From contig NW_026251719.1 of NCBI RefSeq assembly GCF_025024155.1, positions 1 through 64,000 of the forward strand: a stretch of DNA of 64,000 nucleotides. The letters are read 5' to 3'. This document shows positions 36,139-46,974 of the stretch, one piece after another (within the stretch, counting starts at the first letter, position 1; each line of letters opens with the position of its first letter). The position numbers were made by a program, and so were the translations under genes. The notes beneath the pieces were generated by a model that was given only the letters and a program-made list of their open reading frames with translations, had not been told where the DNA came from and ran no database searches. The DNA is from Gamsiella multidivaricata. Taxonomy: Eukaryota; Mortierellomycota; Mortierellomycetes; Mortierellales; Mortierellaceae.

Positions 36139-36426
36139 ATGTCCACCTCAAGAATCGCCAACTCTGTCAAGTCCGCCCTCGGTGGCGCCAAGAAGACCGT
36201 CGGCTCTGCTCTCGGTAACGAGTCCATGCAGGCCTCCGGCAAGATCCAGCAGGCCGAGGCCCAAGGTGCCAATCTCGCCGCGCGCGCAGAACAGCAGGCC
36301 AAAGGTGTCGCCCACAACGTTAAGGGTGCAGCCCAACGCACCGTTGGTGCCGCTACAGGAAACAAATCCATGGAAGCAGAGGGACACGTTAATTCCGCAC
36401 GGGGGGATGCTGAGCGCAAGATCTAA
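36139..36426 (+). CDS. CsbD-like stress protein, 95 residues
   Basis: Single-exon gene. Two related segments follow each other: SVKSALGGAKKTVGSALGNE (about 8-27) and VKGAAQRTVGAATGNKSM (about 54-72), each followed by a Met/Glu/Ala-Gly stretch, as in fungal CsbD-like proteins. The whole is hydrophilic, Ala/Gly/Lys/Glu-rich and without cysteines, typical of small helical stress-induced proteins; the family was first described as general stress proteins in bacteria and its molecular role is not known. Start chosen at the ATG in the A-rich leader that matches the N-terminus of the family; a longer in-frame extension upstream overlaps the TATA box region and is rejected. AATAAA at 36502 can serve as polyadenylation signal. 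Confidence 0.85.
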   Translation: MSTSRIANSVKSALGGAKKTVGSALGNESMQASGKIQQAEAQGANLAARAEQQAKGVAHNVKGAAQRTVGAATGNKSMEAEGHVNSARGDAERKI

Positions 36427-36629
36427 ACACAAAATCACGACACACTCAACTTGTTACCCTTGCCCACCACTTTGTACATATATTCTGCACATACGCAGTG
36501 AAATAAAACTGTGAACAATATAGAAACGATTTTATTACGTTCATGTGTGGATGCATGTTCCTCTGAGGAAGAAAGGGTATATAGGAATATGGTTGTTACG
36601 CCTGGCTAGGGCACGATGGTGATCACGAC

Positions 36630-38185
36630 TCAAATGGCCGGCAGGACATTGTTCAAATGACCAACTGTATCGTACCCTGTACCAAATTCATCCGTGCATC
36701 TCCACTGGCCATCGACAATGAACTTGAATTGCTGAAGGAACGAATGAAAATTGGAGGGAAGTATAGAACCATAGTCAGTAACAGGCGCACGGGGGACAGG
36801 GTGACACTAGAAGAAAGGAATGTGGAGAAATTGGATTCCACTTTTTTTTTTTTTTTTTTTACGGTGCTTACAATATTTTGGGAGCGGTCTAGGCTCACGA
36901 TACTCTCGAAATGGTCCGGGCTGTGGAGAGATTTCTTCATAACGATGGTTTCTATGTGGAGCAAAAAAAAAAAAAAAAAAAAAAAGGGTAAGGCGAAGCG
37001 GGGAACAACAATGTGGTTGGTTAGTTGACACTGGTACGACTGGTCTTCCAGGTAGGTTGCAACGTTACGGTTATTTCCTTTCCATAAAATAAAAAAAAGG
37101 AGGGGAGCTGCTCGAGTACAGAACAGAATACACCAAAGAGAAGCAAAAGGTGGGTGACACGTCCATTGATGATAGATGCTTCTCCTTGGGCGGGTCAAAC
37201 GCGCTTCAAGCGGTCGAGTTCAGTGCCTTCTTTTCGTGCAATCTCTACAGTCAGCGCTGTGATCTTTTCAGCCTTGCCCTCACCCCCTGGCGCAATATGA
37301 ACCACACAATGCGATAAAAGGCTTGCAAAAAAGGATGAAAAAGGAGAAGAGAAGGTAACATTGGACATAACCTGAAGACAGGAGGGCTGTATCCCATCGG
37401 ACCAGCTAAGCAACGAAACAAGGAGATAAACAATCGGAGATCACTATTCCATACTTTCCCATTTGTCAAAGGTGCCAGTGACCTTGACGAAGTTACCGCC
37501 TTGCTTCCATTTGAACTAGACGAAAGAGCAAGACGAAGAAAACAGAGCGAGGGTGATATCAGTAATGGTTAGCGCCAACAATCCCTGGTCCTGTATAAGC
37601 GGAACAAACGTTGAAGATGGGACCAACCATGTGGGCGACATATTGCGGCGCAGACTTGACCTCTAACGCATTCACGTTCGTCTCCATTTCCATTTCTTGT
37701 TTTTTCTCTTGTTCTTCTTTTAAGACGTCCACGGAAATTGGCGTCAAGGGTGCACCAATTTCTGCGACTTGTCCGCTCCTGCTTTCGATGTCCAATTGCG
37801 TAGGCGAAGCAAACAGGGCCTTTTCTCTTTTAGAAAGACCAACATCGGCACCTAATCCTCGCTCTTTAATCGAGAATGGGGAGATGGGAGAGCTTCCGTT
37901 TGAGGATCGTAAGCTACTGGTGAGTGCAGGCATCGAGAATATCGAAACAGGGGAGAGCATGGCCATTGGCGCAATTCTTCTTTTTGCAGGCCAAGCAGAG
38001 GCAGGGGGCTCGATCGGATGTGCTGGAGATGACTGGTCGGGGACAGCAGAGACTTCAATTTTGCGTCTGCTCGAGTACCGAGAGACTGAGAGGGCATCAT
38101 TGATGGTGAGCTTCTCTTGCTCGCCGGAAGGAGTCTGCGAGCTCCAGAGAAGATGGATAAGACGGACGGATTGGCAACCGAGCAT
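36630..38185 (-). CDS. Disordered protein with C-terminal CBM48 (AMPK-beta-like glycogen-binding) domain
   Basis: Exons: 38185-37610, 37515-37455, 36951-36872, 36731-36630; 272 residues. Residues 1-192 are Ser/Pro/Glu-rich and disordered. The C-terminal 80 form a CBM48 domain: FKWKQGGNFVKVTGTFDKWE, then KTIVMKKSLHSPDHFESIVSL, then QFKFIVDGQWRCTDEFG. This order and these aromatic residues match the AMP-kinase beta and Mdg1/Crp1 carbohydrate-binding fold. The large middle intron (36952-37454) contains an A23 run. No kinase-binding (ASC) domain follows, so it is not a canonical AMPK beta subunit. The donor of exon 1 (GTTTGT) is chosen by phase and intron length; the N-terminal exon is less certain than the domain. 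Confidence 0.65.
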
Positions 38186-40462
38186 TATTTTCACTGTGTG
38201 TTTTTTTTAAGTGTATGAGCGGGCTTGTGGGTGAACAAGAAAACGTAGGTGGAGGAAGATCGAGGAGAGGCGAGTAGGTCAAAGGAGAAGAAGGAATAAA
38301 AGTGAGGATGATCGCATTATGTAGATTATATACGGAAGAAAGAGGGAGTGCTATCGATTGTTTGTGTAAATGAAAATACACGAGTTGGGGGTGGTCGTGC
38401 ATAGCGCGAAGCTCTAGTGAAAGGAGGGATAATTGCCCGTCTAAGGCTAGCGGTGTTTTATGAACAAGAAAGGACGCGTAAGAAATAATGCGAGCGTGCT
38501 TGTGGACGCGTTCAAAATGTACGCGTGCGGTGGGGCAGTTTGTAGATTAGACTATGCAATCTATGCAATCTATACAATCTATGCAATTTCGCTGGCGCTG
38601 TGGATGGGATCCTATTGGTTGCCGCAGTGCGTTGCGCGCCCTAATGGGATTGGATTCTGCAGAGCATGCGAGAACCACCAGCTGCTCTCATGCTCCTCCT
38701 CCCTTCTCTTTCTCTCGGGTGAGAAGGGGAGATATGGAGAAGTGGAGAAGGCAATGGCTAGTCACCGGAAGCACAGCCAGATCAGAATGACCTTCCTCAG
38801 GGGTACCTGGGGGCCGATCCACCCGGCTAAGCTAGGGGAACAAGGGATTATTACCCTTGTTTCGCAGCAAGAGTCGGTGTTTCAAACAACTGACACCATC
38901 GCTCGTCTGAATGCCAGGGTGGACAGCAGAAGGATAATGCTCAGATCGTGACTGAAATTGGTTCTGCTCCCCCCCCCCCGCATTTTTTTTTCTGCTTTGT
39001 TTTGCTCAGCCTGTGGGCAGCAGACACATTCGGTTAGGCTAGCAGCGATAATTCGCTCAGGCAGCAAGGGTTCATGTCAACCTTGGCACCCTTTACGCTC
39101 CTTTCTTCCAACTTGCATCCCTCCTTTTCTCATTCGATTCGGCTGCCACCATTCCCTCTCCCCTCCTCCCTCCTCCCCTCTTCCTCCACTCCACTCTGCA
39201 TTCACTCCATCCCCCTCCTCATTTTCCACTCCATCCACAGTCTTTTTTCATCCCCCTCTTTTCATCCAACCTGTCATCCAAAGCAACACAGCGACAGGGG
39301 CAACCTCTGCCCATCGGGGTGAGTCTTGTTATTGCTGTTGTTGCTGTCGCTGTCCTTCCCTCTCACCCCTCTCTCTTGCTTGCCATTGGAATCAACTAAC
39401 AACTACGGCAAGCGAAACAAAAGACAAAAAGGAATCGCACATACACGATTTCGCTCGCATACTCTCTCTCTCTCACTTTCACACCTTCACTTTCACACTC
39501 TTGCCGCGCTCTGCACCTCAACTAATCCAACCTAATCCTTTGCTTTCTCCCCTTTGCCTTCCTGCCTCCTGCCTTCCTGCCTCCTTGTCCGCCTTCTTCG
39601 ATACTCCAGCTAGCAATTCTTTGAGCGTTTAGAAAATTCCTTCCTCGACCTCCACTTCAGCTGCGGCGTCTCTGTGGGCCTTGATGGCAATGAACATGGT
39701 AAGCCCAAGGAAGATCATGGCTCTCACTTGCTTCAATTGCTTCGTATTGATGACATATCTGCCGCCCTTCCTATTTTGTTGACTCCTCGGCTCAACAACC
39801 ATAACCGCTGACCCTGACCTCCCTTTCCTCCCGCCGTTTTACCTTCTGAAATATATAGACGGACAGCTGTGGGTCCTCGGGCGACTTTGAGTCCTTCTCC
39901 CACTTTGCACACCAGTCGCCGCAACTCGATGTAAGCACCCTTTTTTTTGTTTTTTATCTTTCGACAACCGCTCCCTTTTTATTTTATTTTTTTCTATTTT
40001 CATGTTCTCTCCTGGCTTGTATTTATATCTGTCAGCTTGCTAACAAAAGGGACGGACTGGGAATGGTCGTGTTGACAACGCTATTACATGAAGTGCTGCC
40101 TTCAACATTCCCGTCCCTTATCTAATTCTTACCATTTTCTCCCCTTCCATTTGGCGCGAGAGACTGACCCTCCCAATATTTCTTTATGCATTCCTCAACC
40201 TCTAACCTTTCCATCAAACGCTCTAGTTCTCGTTTCTGTCCTCGCATGACACCTTGAAGGACCATCACGTAAGTTTTTGACTTTGCCCTGAAGCTTTGCC
40301 CTGGCTGTGCTGCGTTTTACTCGTTCCGATTTTCTCCAGAATATCGCGGGCAAAAGCGTCAAACTAAGGCTTTGCACCCACAATTAATGACAGGTACCGG
40401 CGCTCTTCAACTCAAATCTTCCCGATGACCTGCCCTCTCTCGGTTTGACTGGAGACACTATC
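38186..40462. other. Long upstream region of the Myb/zinc-finger gene
   Basis: No gene supported. From about 39060 the plus strand becomes strongly CT-rich and then holds several donor/acceptor pairs (for example GTAAGC near 39931 and GTAAGT near 40269 with TTCTCCAG near 40339), suggesting a long, spliced 5' untranslated leader for the gene starting at 40463. A four-copy 9-bp repeat lies at 38552-38587. Confidence 0.5.
38552..38587. repeat. 9-bp tandem repeat, four copies
   Basis: Unit CTATGCAAT four times, one copy with G changed to A. Sits in noncoding DNA between divergently transcribed genes. Confidence 0.9.
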
Positions 40463-42688
40463 ATGGATGACACCCACCCCACAGCGGATCAAACAGCACC
40501 CAGAAAAAGGATCCGTGGCGAGCGAATTGTCTGGACACCAGAGGAGGACGAGTATCTACGGAGGGCTGTTCAGATCTATGGTGACAAGACTGAAAAGTGG
40601 GCAAAGATCGCGGCGTGTGTACCAGGAAGAACCAACAAAAACTGCCGAAAGAGATGGTTTCACTCCCTGGACCCGAGTTTGAAAAAAGGCGGATGGACCG
40701 AGGAAGAAGACCACCTGCTCAGGACTGGCGTCGAAAACTTTCGCGGTCAATGGAGTAAAATCGCCGAGCGTATCCAAGGACGAACTGACGACCAATGCGC
40801 AAAGAGGTGGCGTGAGAGTCTCGACCCTGAAATCGATCGCGCGGCATGGACGCCCGATGACGACATTCTTCTGCTGAAGAAGTTTGAGGAATATGGCACT
40901 CAGTGGCAAAAGATCGCCCTCTCCTTCCCTGGTCGACCTGGCCTTCACTGTCGAAACCGTTGGCGCAAAATTCAACGGAGCCTGAATCACATGGAGCGCG
41001 CCAACAAGCGGCGGCGTAACCAATTCAACATTAAGGAAATGCAGTCAGGGACACAGCGTTCGGATGAGTCATCAGGGAGAAGCCGACTACCGTCGTCTGA
41101 CGAGACGCTGCTCCACGATGCCTTTCTAGATGACCAGTATAACCTTCTGGAAGATAGTAACGACCAGACCGAGGACAGGAACGATTCGAACCCGGACGAG
41201 GAACGACCGTATGGCTGTGCAATCCCTGGCTGCAAGTTCGAGAGTTCATCGCCCTCGCTATTGTTCTACCATTTTAAGGCCTCGCACCACGGAACCACTG
41301 TCCTCAAACCATTCCGCTGCACCGTGCCAGGATGCGAGGACCGTAAGCGATACAAGAATATCAATGGTCTCCAGTATCATGTTACCCATGCTAAAAACAC
41401 CCTCGGGCACTCAGGACATGGGAGCACCCAGCAGGACAGTCAGCAGCAGGCGACTGTGTCGTCGCCTGAAACCAAAGCAGAGGATGCGACACCAGATATA
41501 ACCGCTGCAGGAGATGCTCTCGAACCCTACACCGCATCCTTCAACAGGCCTGTCAGCAAGCCGCTCTCCATTGTTCCAACTCCGGCCGAAATCCAATATC
41601 TTATTCCTCCGGCCATGTCCAAGCCTCTGATCACTCACCAGGCATTCAACATTCCCCATACCCCAGAGTCATTGGAGGAACCACTCGTGCCATCTCCGAC
41701 ACTTTCGTTTGAATCTTTGTTGCCCCGATCGCATTCAACATCGCTGCAATGTCCCGAGCTCGGATGCGGGCAAATTTTCCATGTGCTGAATGGACTCACT
41801 GCTCATATGGCCAACAACCATGGCCATCAGCATATCACCATGAAGAGCAGCGACATTTCTTTCGGTCCGGACTCGATTGCGATTCCAGAAAACGGTTTCG
41901 ACGACGTCGACATGGATTTGGGACATCTGGAGAGTTCTCCAACCATTGACACCAACATGTTGTTGATGGACGATGCAGAAATGCAGGCGCAGCTGCAGAA
42001 GATTGCCAGCCAGAGCTTTGGACTCGGTCTCGACGTGGAGATGCCCGATACCACGCAAGACCTCGACATTCTCTCGATGAACGAGCTCTTGTTCGCGAAC
42101 CACATTGCAAACTCACTGAACAACTTCAGCTCGTACAGCAACAGGATCCACTTTGGGACACACATCAATGTCAGCGCAAACGACTCCTTGACCCTCCCCT
42201 CGACCCCGGTGACGTCTGCAAATGTGAGTCCGAGAATGATGGCGATCAACATTCCAGCAGATATTATCGCACCCGTCATGGAAGAACAGATCGCTACCAC
42301 TGGCACTGTGGCGGTGAAGAAGTTTCCTTGCTTATCGATGGAGTGCTCAAAGTCATATGGAAGCAACAGCGCCATGAGGGCTCATATGCGGCACGAGCAC
42401 CCTGGCGTGCATATCAAGCCGGGCAAGGCAGTGAGCGCGAGTGCCAGTCCACCAGCTATGGAATTGGTGTCGGCTCCTCAATCGCCTGGAACGGCCATAA
42501 CAGCGACAGGGAGCACAATGTCAAAGCAGCAGAAGCAAAGCTCGCAGAAAAGGACGGATGATTCGTCCGAGAAGCCGTTCAAGTGTCTGGTTCCAGGATG
42601 CGGAAAGGGTTATACCAACATCAATGGGCTAAAGAACCATCTTCTTCAGGCACATGGGTCTACCCCAAAGAAGGGCGCCAGTGCATGA
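40463..42688 (+). CDS. Transcription regulator with three Myb repeats and five C2H2 zinc fingers
   Basis: One uninterrupted coding exon, 741 residues from the first ATG. Residues about 20-175 hold three Myb/SANT repeats: IVWTPEEDEYLRRAV...NCRKRWFHSL, GGWTEEEDHLLRTGV...QCAKRWRESL, AAWTPDDDILLLKKF...HCRNRWRKI, each with the spaced tryptophans and a recognition helix. Then five zinc fingers of the C-x4-C type: YGCAIPGC (about 250), FRCTVPGC (about 286, long middle), LQCPELGC (about 427), FPCLSMEC (about 621) and FKCLVPGC (about 706, ending HLLQAHG). The linkers are Ser/Gln/Pro-rich with an acidic section. Both domain types bind DNA, so it is a nuclear regulator. The second finger resembles the split fingers of Sfp1-like proteins. 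Targets unknown. Confidence 0.9.
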   Translation: MDDTHPTADQTAPRKRIRGERIVWTPEEDEYLRRAVQIYGDKTEKWAKIAACVPGRTNKNCRKRWFHSLDPSLKKGGWTEEEDHLLRTGVENFRGQWSKIAERIQGRTDDQCAKRWRESLDPEIDRAAWTPDDDILLLKKFEEYGTQWQKIALSFPGRPGLHCRNRWRKIQRSLNHMERANKRRRNQFNIKEMQSGTQRSDESSGRSRLPSSDETLLHDAFLDDQYNLLEDSNDQTEDRNDSNPDEERPYGCAIPGCKFESSSPSLLFYHFKASHHGTTVLKPFRCTVPGCEDRKRYKNINGLQYHVTHAKNTLGHSGHGSTQQDSQQQATVSSPETKAEDATPDITAAGDALEPYTASFNRPVSKPLSIVPTPAEIQYLIPPAMSKPLITHQAFNIPHTPESLEEPLVPSPTLSFESLLPRSHSTSLQCPELGCGQIFHVLNGLTAHMANNHGHQHITMKSSDISFGPDSIAIPENGFDDVDMDLGHLESSPTIDTNMLLMDDAEMQAQLQKIASQSFGLGLDVEMPDTTQDLDILSMNELLFANHIANSLNNFSSYSNRIHFGTHINVSANDSLTLPSTPVTSANVSPRMMAINIPADIIAPVMEEQIATTGTVAVKKFPCLSMECSKSYGSNSAMRAHMRHEHPGVHIKPGKAVSASASPPAMELVSAPQSPGTAITATGSTMSKQQKQSSQKRTDDSSEKPFKCLVPGCGKGYTNINGLKNHLLQAHGSTPKKGASA

Positions 42689-42791
42689 GAACCTGTCACG
42701 ACTGTTCCTTCCTCTTTCTCCTCCCATTCTCCCACTTTACTTCAAAAACGATCTCTCCTCATTAATCCTTCTTGCCCTTTGCCTTCCTTGT

Positions 42792-42862
42792 ATTTTTTTT
42801 CTTTTCTTTTCTTTTTTTTTTTCTTTTTTTTTTTTCCTTTTTTTTTTTCTTTCTTTTTTTTT
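42792..42862 (+). repeat. Pure C/T tract of about 70 nt in the 3' region
   Basis: A T-rich stretch interrupted only by single or double C, about 105 bases after the stop codon of the Myb/zinc-finger gene and before AAATAAAACTG (AATAAA near 42892). Low-complexity 3' untranslated DNA. Confidence 0.85.
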
Positions 42863-42897
42863 CGACAAAGACCAACGCGGCAAGACTTGTAAATAAA

Positions 42898-44053
42898 ACT
42901 GCGTTTGACGTCCTGTTGAGAAAGATTGCTATTTCTAGCTAGGGGCTATGCACCTACGAAAAAAAAAAAAACGTGTTTGGGGCCGAAAAAAAACGCGTTT
43001 TTGCTCCCGGTTGACTTGCTTGGGGAAATCGACGGGTGGATCTCCCATCCCTTGCCTCTTCAACATGTAAAGTGTCAATGAGAAAGTCCCAATGTGGTGT
43101 CTACAATTGACCATCAAAAAGCTAGTGATCGACGCTCCTTTCATTTTATACATGCAGAAACAACGCGTCTTCGGGGGGGGGGCGGTTGCTTAAGAACGGC
43201 GACTATAGTCCTAATATCAGTTTATCCACGGCGAGGTCATCTTAGTCTCGCGCGAGACTTTATGTTGTGTGGTGGTGAGCCTTAAAGTAGGCCATATCAT
43301 CCATACACACATCCACACACGTACACATCCACATATTCACACACACGTATCTGTCAAACAATCAGAGGCAACACTCGCTCCTATGCTCGTTTTTTTTATC
43401 TTGCATGATGATCAAACCTATGGCACAAACAGTATTCGGATGATACGCGATTTGGTAACGAGATCACCGCGTCGAGCAAACCATTCGTATTATGGCAATT
43501 GGTAAGAGTGGCAGTGGCGGTGGGTATGGTGGAGGATGTCGCAGTAATGGTGGCTATAGTAGCTACGGCTTTTTTTTATTTGGATTAGTTTTGCCTGATG
43601 TGGATTCGGTTGAATAAAGCAGTTTTCTTGTCGCATGCGTTCGGTTAATTACAGCCTGACAAAGCATTTCATTTTAAGCGACAAGCGAACCAATATATCT
43701 CCAAAATGAATAGCGGATTAACCGAATACTGCTATTATCCCTCTTCGATCTCGGTTATAGAACAGTTTCCGTCTAAAAACTTCTCGTGTGCTGGGGGACG
43801 TATTGTTGAGAGAGTTTTACGCAGAAGGAAAAAGGGCAAGAGATTGCTGGGATGGGAGACCTGTCAGTTGGGGGAATGCGCCGTTGCCCAAGCGATCGGA
43901 CACATCCATTGATGCGCAAAGGGGGGGTATTTATTAGATGAATGCGGTTTACAAAGAATCGAACGGTATGGTGCGCAGGACGCTATGATACTAATCAAAC
44001 AAGTAGAAAAGAAAATGCAAAGACTATACAAAGACGGAGTACACGAATTTTAC
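42898..44053. other. Convergent intergenic region
   Basis: Lies between the 3' ends of the Myb/zinc-finger and siroheme genes. Contains a CACACA-rich piece near 43301-43346, a short Gly-rich-coding piece near 43505-43565 that soon meets a T run, and A/T homopolymers. No supported gene. Confidence 0.5.
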
Positions 44054-45982
44054 TCATTGCCGCTTGCGGAGGATAGCTCCCGCCCATCCGACGACAAACA
44101 CCGCCGGGGGCACCGCTTTCTGCTCCTCCACCACCTGTGCCAACGTCCCCAGCGTCGCGTCCATAGTCCGCTCATTCGGGCAATGTGCGTTCTCCACGAT
44201 CACCACAGGCACATCTGCAGGCCATCCCAGTGCTCCTGATTGCATCCGTTCCGAGATCTCCTTGGCTTTACCTACGCCCATAAGAATCACCACGGTCTTC
44301 TTGTCGTCATATGTCGGGAAATTCTCTGGCAGGACTCCACCCTTGGCCTGTGCGGTCGTAATCACGACCTGATCTGCGGATCCTCGGTGCGTCAATGGAA
44401 CATGTGCCGCCAAGGGTGCCGACAGCGCAGATGTGATGCCGGGGACGACTTCGGTCTCGAATCCGAGCTCGCGGAAATACAGTATCTCTTCAGCGCCGCG
44501 ACCAAAGATGAAGGGATCACCCTGCTTTAGTCGGACGACGGTCTTCCCCGCCTGTAGGCCCTGAAGACACCATTCGTTGAGCTGGTCCTGGATATAGTCC
44601 GATGTCTTGGAGACTGGAATCGAATCATGTTGAGGTTCCAGAGGCAAGGAGGCACGTTTCTTGGGTGCGATACGGACCTCGCCCTTGGCAAGGTCGATCA
44701 CACTCATAGGGATCAGGCGGTCTGCAACGACAAGATCGGCTTCTTCCAAAAGTCGGATAGCCTTGAGCGTCAGCAGTTCAGGATCGCCGGGTCCGGCGCC
44801 AACGAGAATCAATCGGGCGGTCTTTGGGTGTGTCGGTGGACCCTGCTTTTGCGTGGTATCAGCTGTTGTTGAGACCACTTGGTTCTTGACAGGGGTGGTG
44901 AGTGCAGTCACGCACTCTGTGTCACCGCCGTTCATTTCTTTTTTGTCAGCACTGCTGTAGACTGTCGTCTGGTGCTCCTGTTCCTGCTGCAATCTCTCCT
45001 GGACTTGCGCATGCGAGTACACAAGATTCGGTTTAAAGCCCGATAGAACTACTTTGATACTCTTCTCATCCAACATCGCCAGATCCTCCATCTTCCACTG
45101 TTCACACACTCGACTCATCCACTGCATCCGCTTCGGCCCCAGTTCCGGGCCTGGAGCCATCTTCCGAAGAGTCGCTCTCAGAATGCCGACCTGTTCAATG
45201 GCGTCTCCGACACGAGGGGGCAGATGATCCGCAATGTGGCGTCGGACCAGGTTCGCAAGCTTGGGTCCCTTTCCGGAGGTCGAGACGGCGACTTGGAGGT
45301 TCTTGTCACGATGTGTGGAGCAGAAGTAGAAGTCGCATTGCGGGGGTACGTCTGCGATGTTGACGGGGATGCGCAGCCTTCTGGAGAGGTGATAGATGTG
45401 TGTTGAGAGAGGGATGTCATCGATCGCGGAGAGGACCATATCGACGGCGGGTTCACTATAGCTGGTCTCGTCACCGTCGTCGTCCTCGCTGCTGTCACTG
45501 TGGCTGTGAGGGCGTCCATTCGTGTATTCATGCACACCGTTGCCATAGCTGTTCATATGAGCACCTCCGTTTGTGTGATGGTGTCCGTTTGCCTGAGATC
45601 CTGCTCCCGAAACTGTGTGCTCTCCGAATCGAGTGGTCAGGTCTGAATCCTGAAAGGGTCGTCGTACCAGGCGAGTGTTCTCTGGGTGGTCCTGAATGTG
45701 TTGCTGGACAGTTTCGGAGAGTTCTTCGGTCTCGGGACAGATCACTGTGACCCTGGCATCGGCTTCGAGGACATTGACAAGACCTAGCACGGGTGAAAAT
45801 GTAAAAATCGGTTGCGGTTAATAAAAAAATAAAATAAATAAATTAAAAAGGAGGGGGGAAGCAAACTTACGACCGGCAGCGACGAATCCTCCACCGATAA
45901 TGAGGACGTGCTTGTGCTTGATCTGCCAGGCAAGGATCAGGGAGGCTCCAGGGCGGATGGGATCAATTGCGGAGCGGACCAT
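44054..45982 (-). CDS. Siroheme synthase-like fusion: Met8-type dehydrogenase plus uroporphyrinogen-III C-methyltransferase
   Basis: Exons: 45982-45871 and 45783-44054; 613 residues. The N-terminal part has a Rossmann NAD site, VLIIGGGFVAAGRLVNVLEA (about residues 26-45), and IPVNIADVPPQCDFYF (about 180), the active-site region of Met8-type precorrin-2 dehydrogenase/ferrochelatase. From about residue 360 a complete methyltransferase follows: LILVGAGPGDPELLTLKA, VRLKQGDPFIFGRGAEE, VVPGITSALSAPL and LTHRGSADQVVITTA. Together these would turn uroporphyrinogen III into siroheme for sulfite (and nitrite) reductase, as the bacterial CysG fusion does. A His/Asn/Gly- then Asp/Glu-rich insert (about 100-150) interrupts the first domain. 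The short first exon makes exactly the glycine-rich loop, confirming the splice. Confidence 0.9.
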
Positions 45983-46974
45983 GTGTGAAATAGGATGCGG
46001 ATGAGTGGAAACGATGAAGAAAGAAAAAGGAGAAAGAAGAACGAGTTGAAGAGAAGAAAAAGAGTAAAAATGGAGGGGATTGAAGAATGAAAAGAGAGAT
46101 AGCGATGTTGCGCAAGGTGACGAGGATCGTGGTGACTAAAAGAACCCCAATTGATGTGATCGACAGGGCAAAGCAAAGACGAGAAGACACAGGTTGCTCG
46201 TGTCCGTGACGGCCGATGGCACCATTTTGCCGTATCTGTTCCTCGATGGCGAAAGGCGTTTTATGATTGGGAGCCAATCACTTTGTCGCCATGAGCTTAA
46301 AACTGGAATTACTAATTTAGTGGCGTAGTTTCTGTAAATGTAACTTGTTGCAAATAAAGAGGCAGTAGATTGATCTTTGCTCTCATAGCCCCGCTCGACA
46401 GGGTAAGCAGATAGGCCCTTCGCACAACAACAGAAGCGATCGACCATGTGAGCGGGGCTCGATTGTGCAATTGTGTCCACAGAGGAATGAAAATCGATAA
46501 CATGCGGATCTCATCTTGCTGTGTCCATGTGTCCACAATAGCAATAGGTAAAAAGATAGACGAATCCATTGATTACTACGGTTGCAAGTACAGTACAATG
46601 GATATTGAACCCCTCGGGCCATGCTGGGAATCCGAGAGGTTCTTTTTGTGTATTTGTTTTTGCATCTTTCCTCTGCAGCCAGTGGAATGGAGGGATGCCA
46701 TCACGTGGCCCGTGCATGGCCATTGCTTGGTTGCTGTGCGCATCTTTTGCAGCCTCGGAGCGCGGAGGATTGCCAAAACCTTTTACACTTTTTTACACTC
46801 AACAGCTTTTAAAGGGTACCTTTGTCCCTTTGACCTTCCTTTTCCCTTTCCTCTTTCCGGCGCCCGAAACTTTCCTCATTCACTCTCCTCTCCTTTCCTT
46901 TCCTTTCCTCCTCTCTTTCTTCATTCATTCGTTCATTCATCGCCTGAATCGCACGAGGCGGGAACACGGCGACC
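45983..46974. other. Divergent promoter region
   Basis: Separates the divergently transcribed siroheme and CNNM genes. CT-rich leaders run outward in both directions (minus strand 46000-46100; plus strand 46840-46950 with repeated CTTTC). No gene of its own. Confidence 0.6.

Noticed and set aside
37190..37413. Open frame inside the large intron of the CBM48 gene (contains KITALTVEIARKEGTE)
   Set aside because: Including it would break the CBM48 fold; direct splicing 37455 to 36951 restores phase and the conserved strand order. An alternative isoform is not excluded.
38958..39632. 224-codon plus-strand frame
   Set aside because: Entirely CT-rich low-complexity DNA upstream of the Myb/zinc-finger gene, with leader-type introns; no protein features.
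45824..45852. A/T-rich AAATAAATAA stretch as a possible replication origin
   Set aside because: It is the polypyrimidine/A-rich part of the siroheme gene intron; no further origin features are visible.
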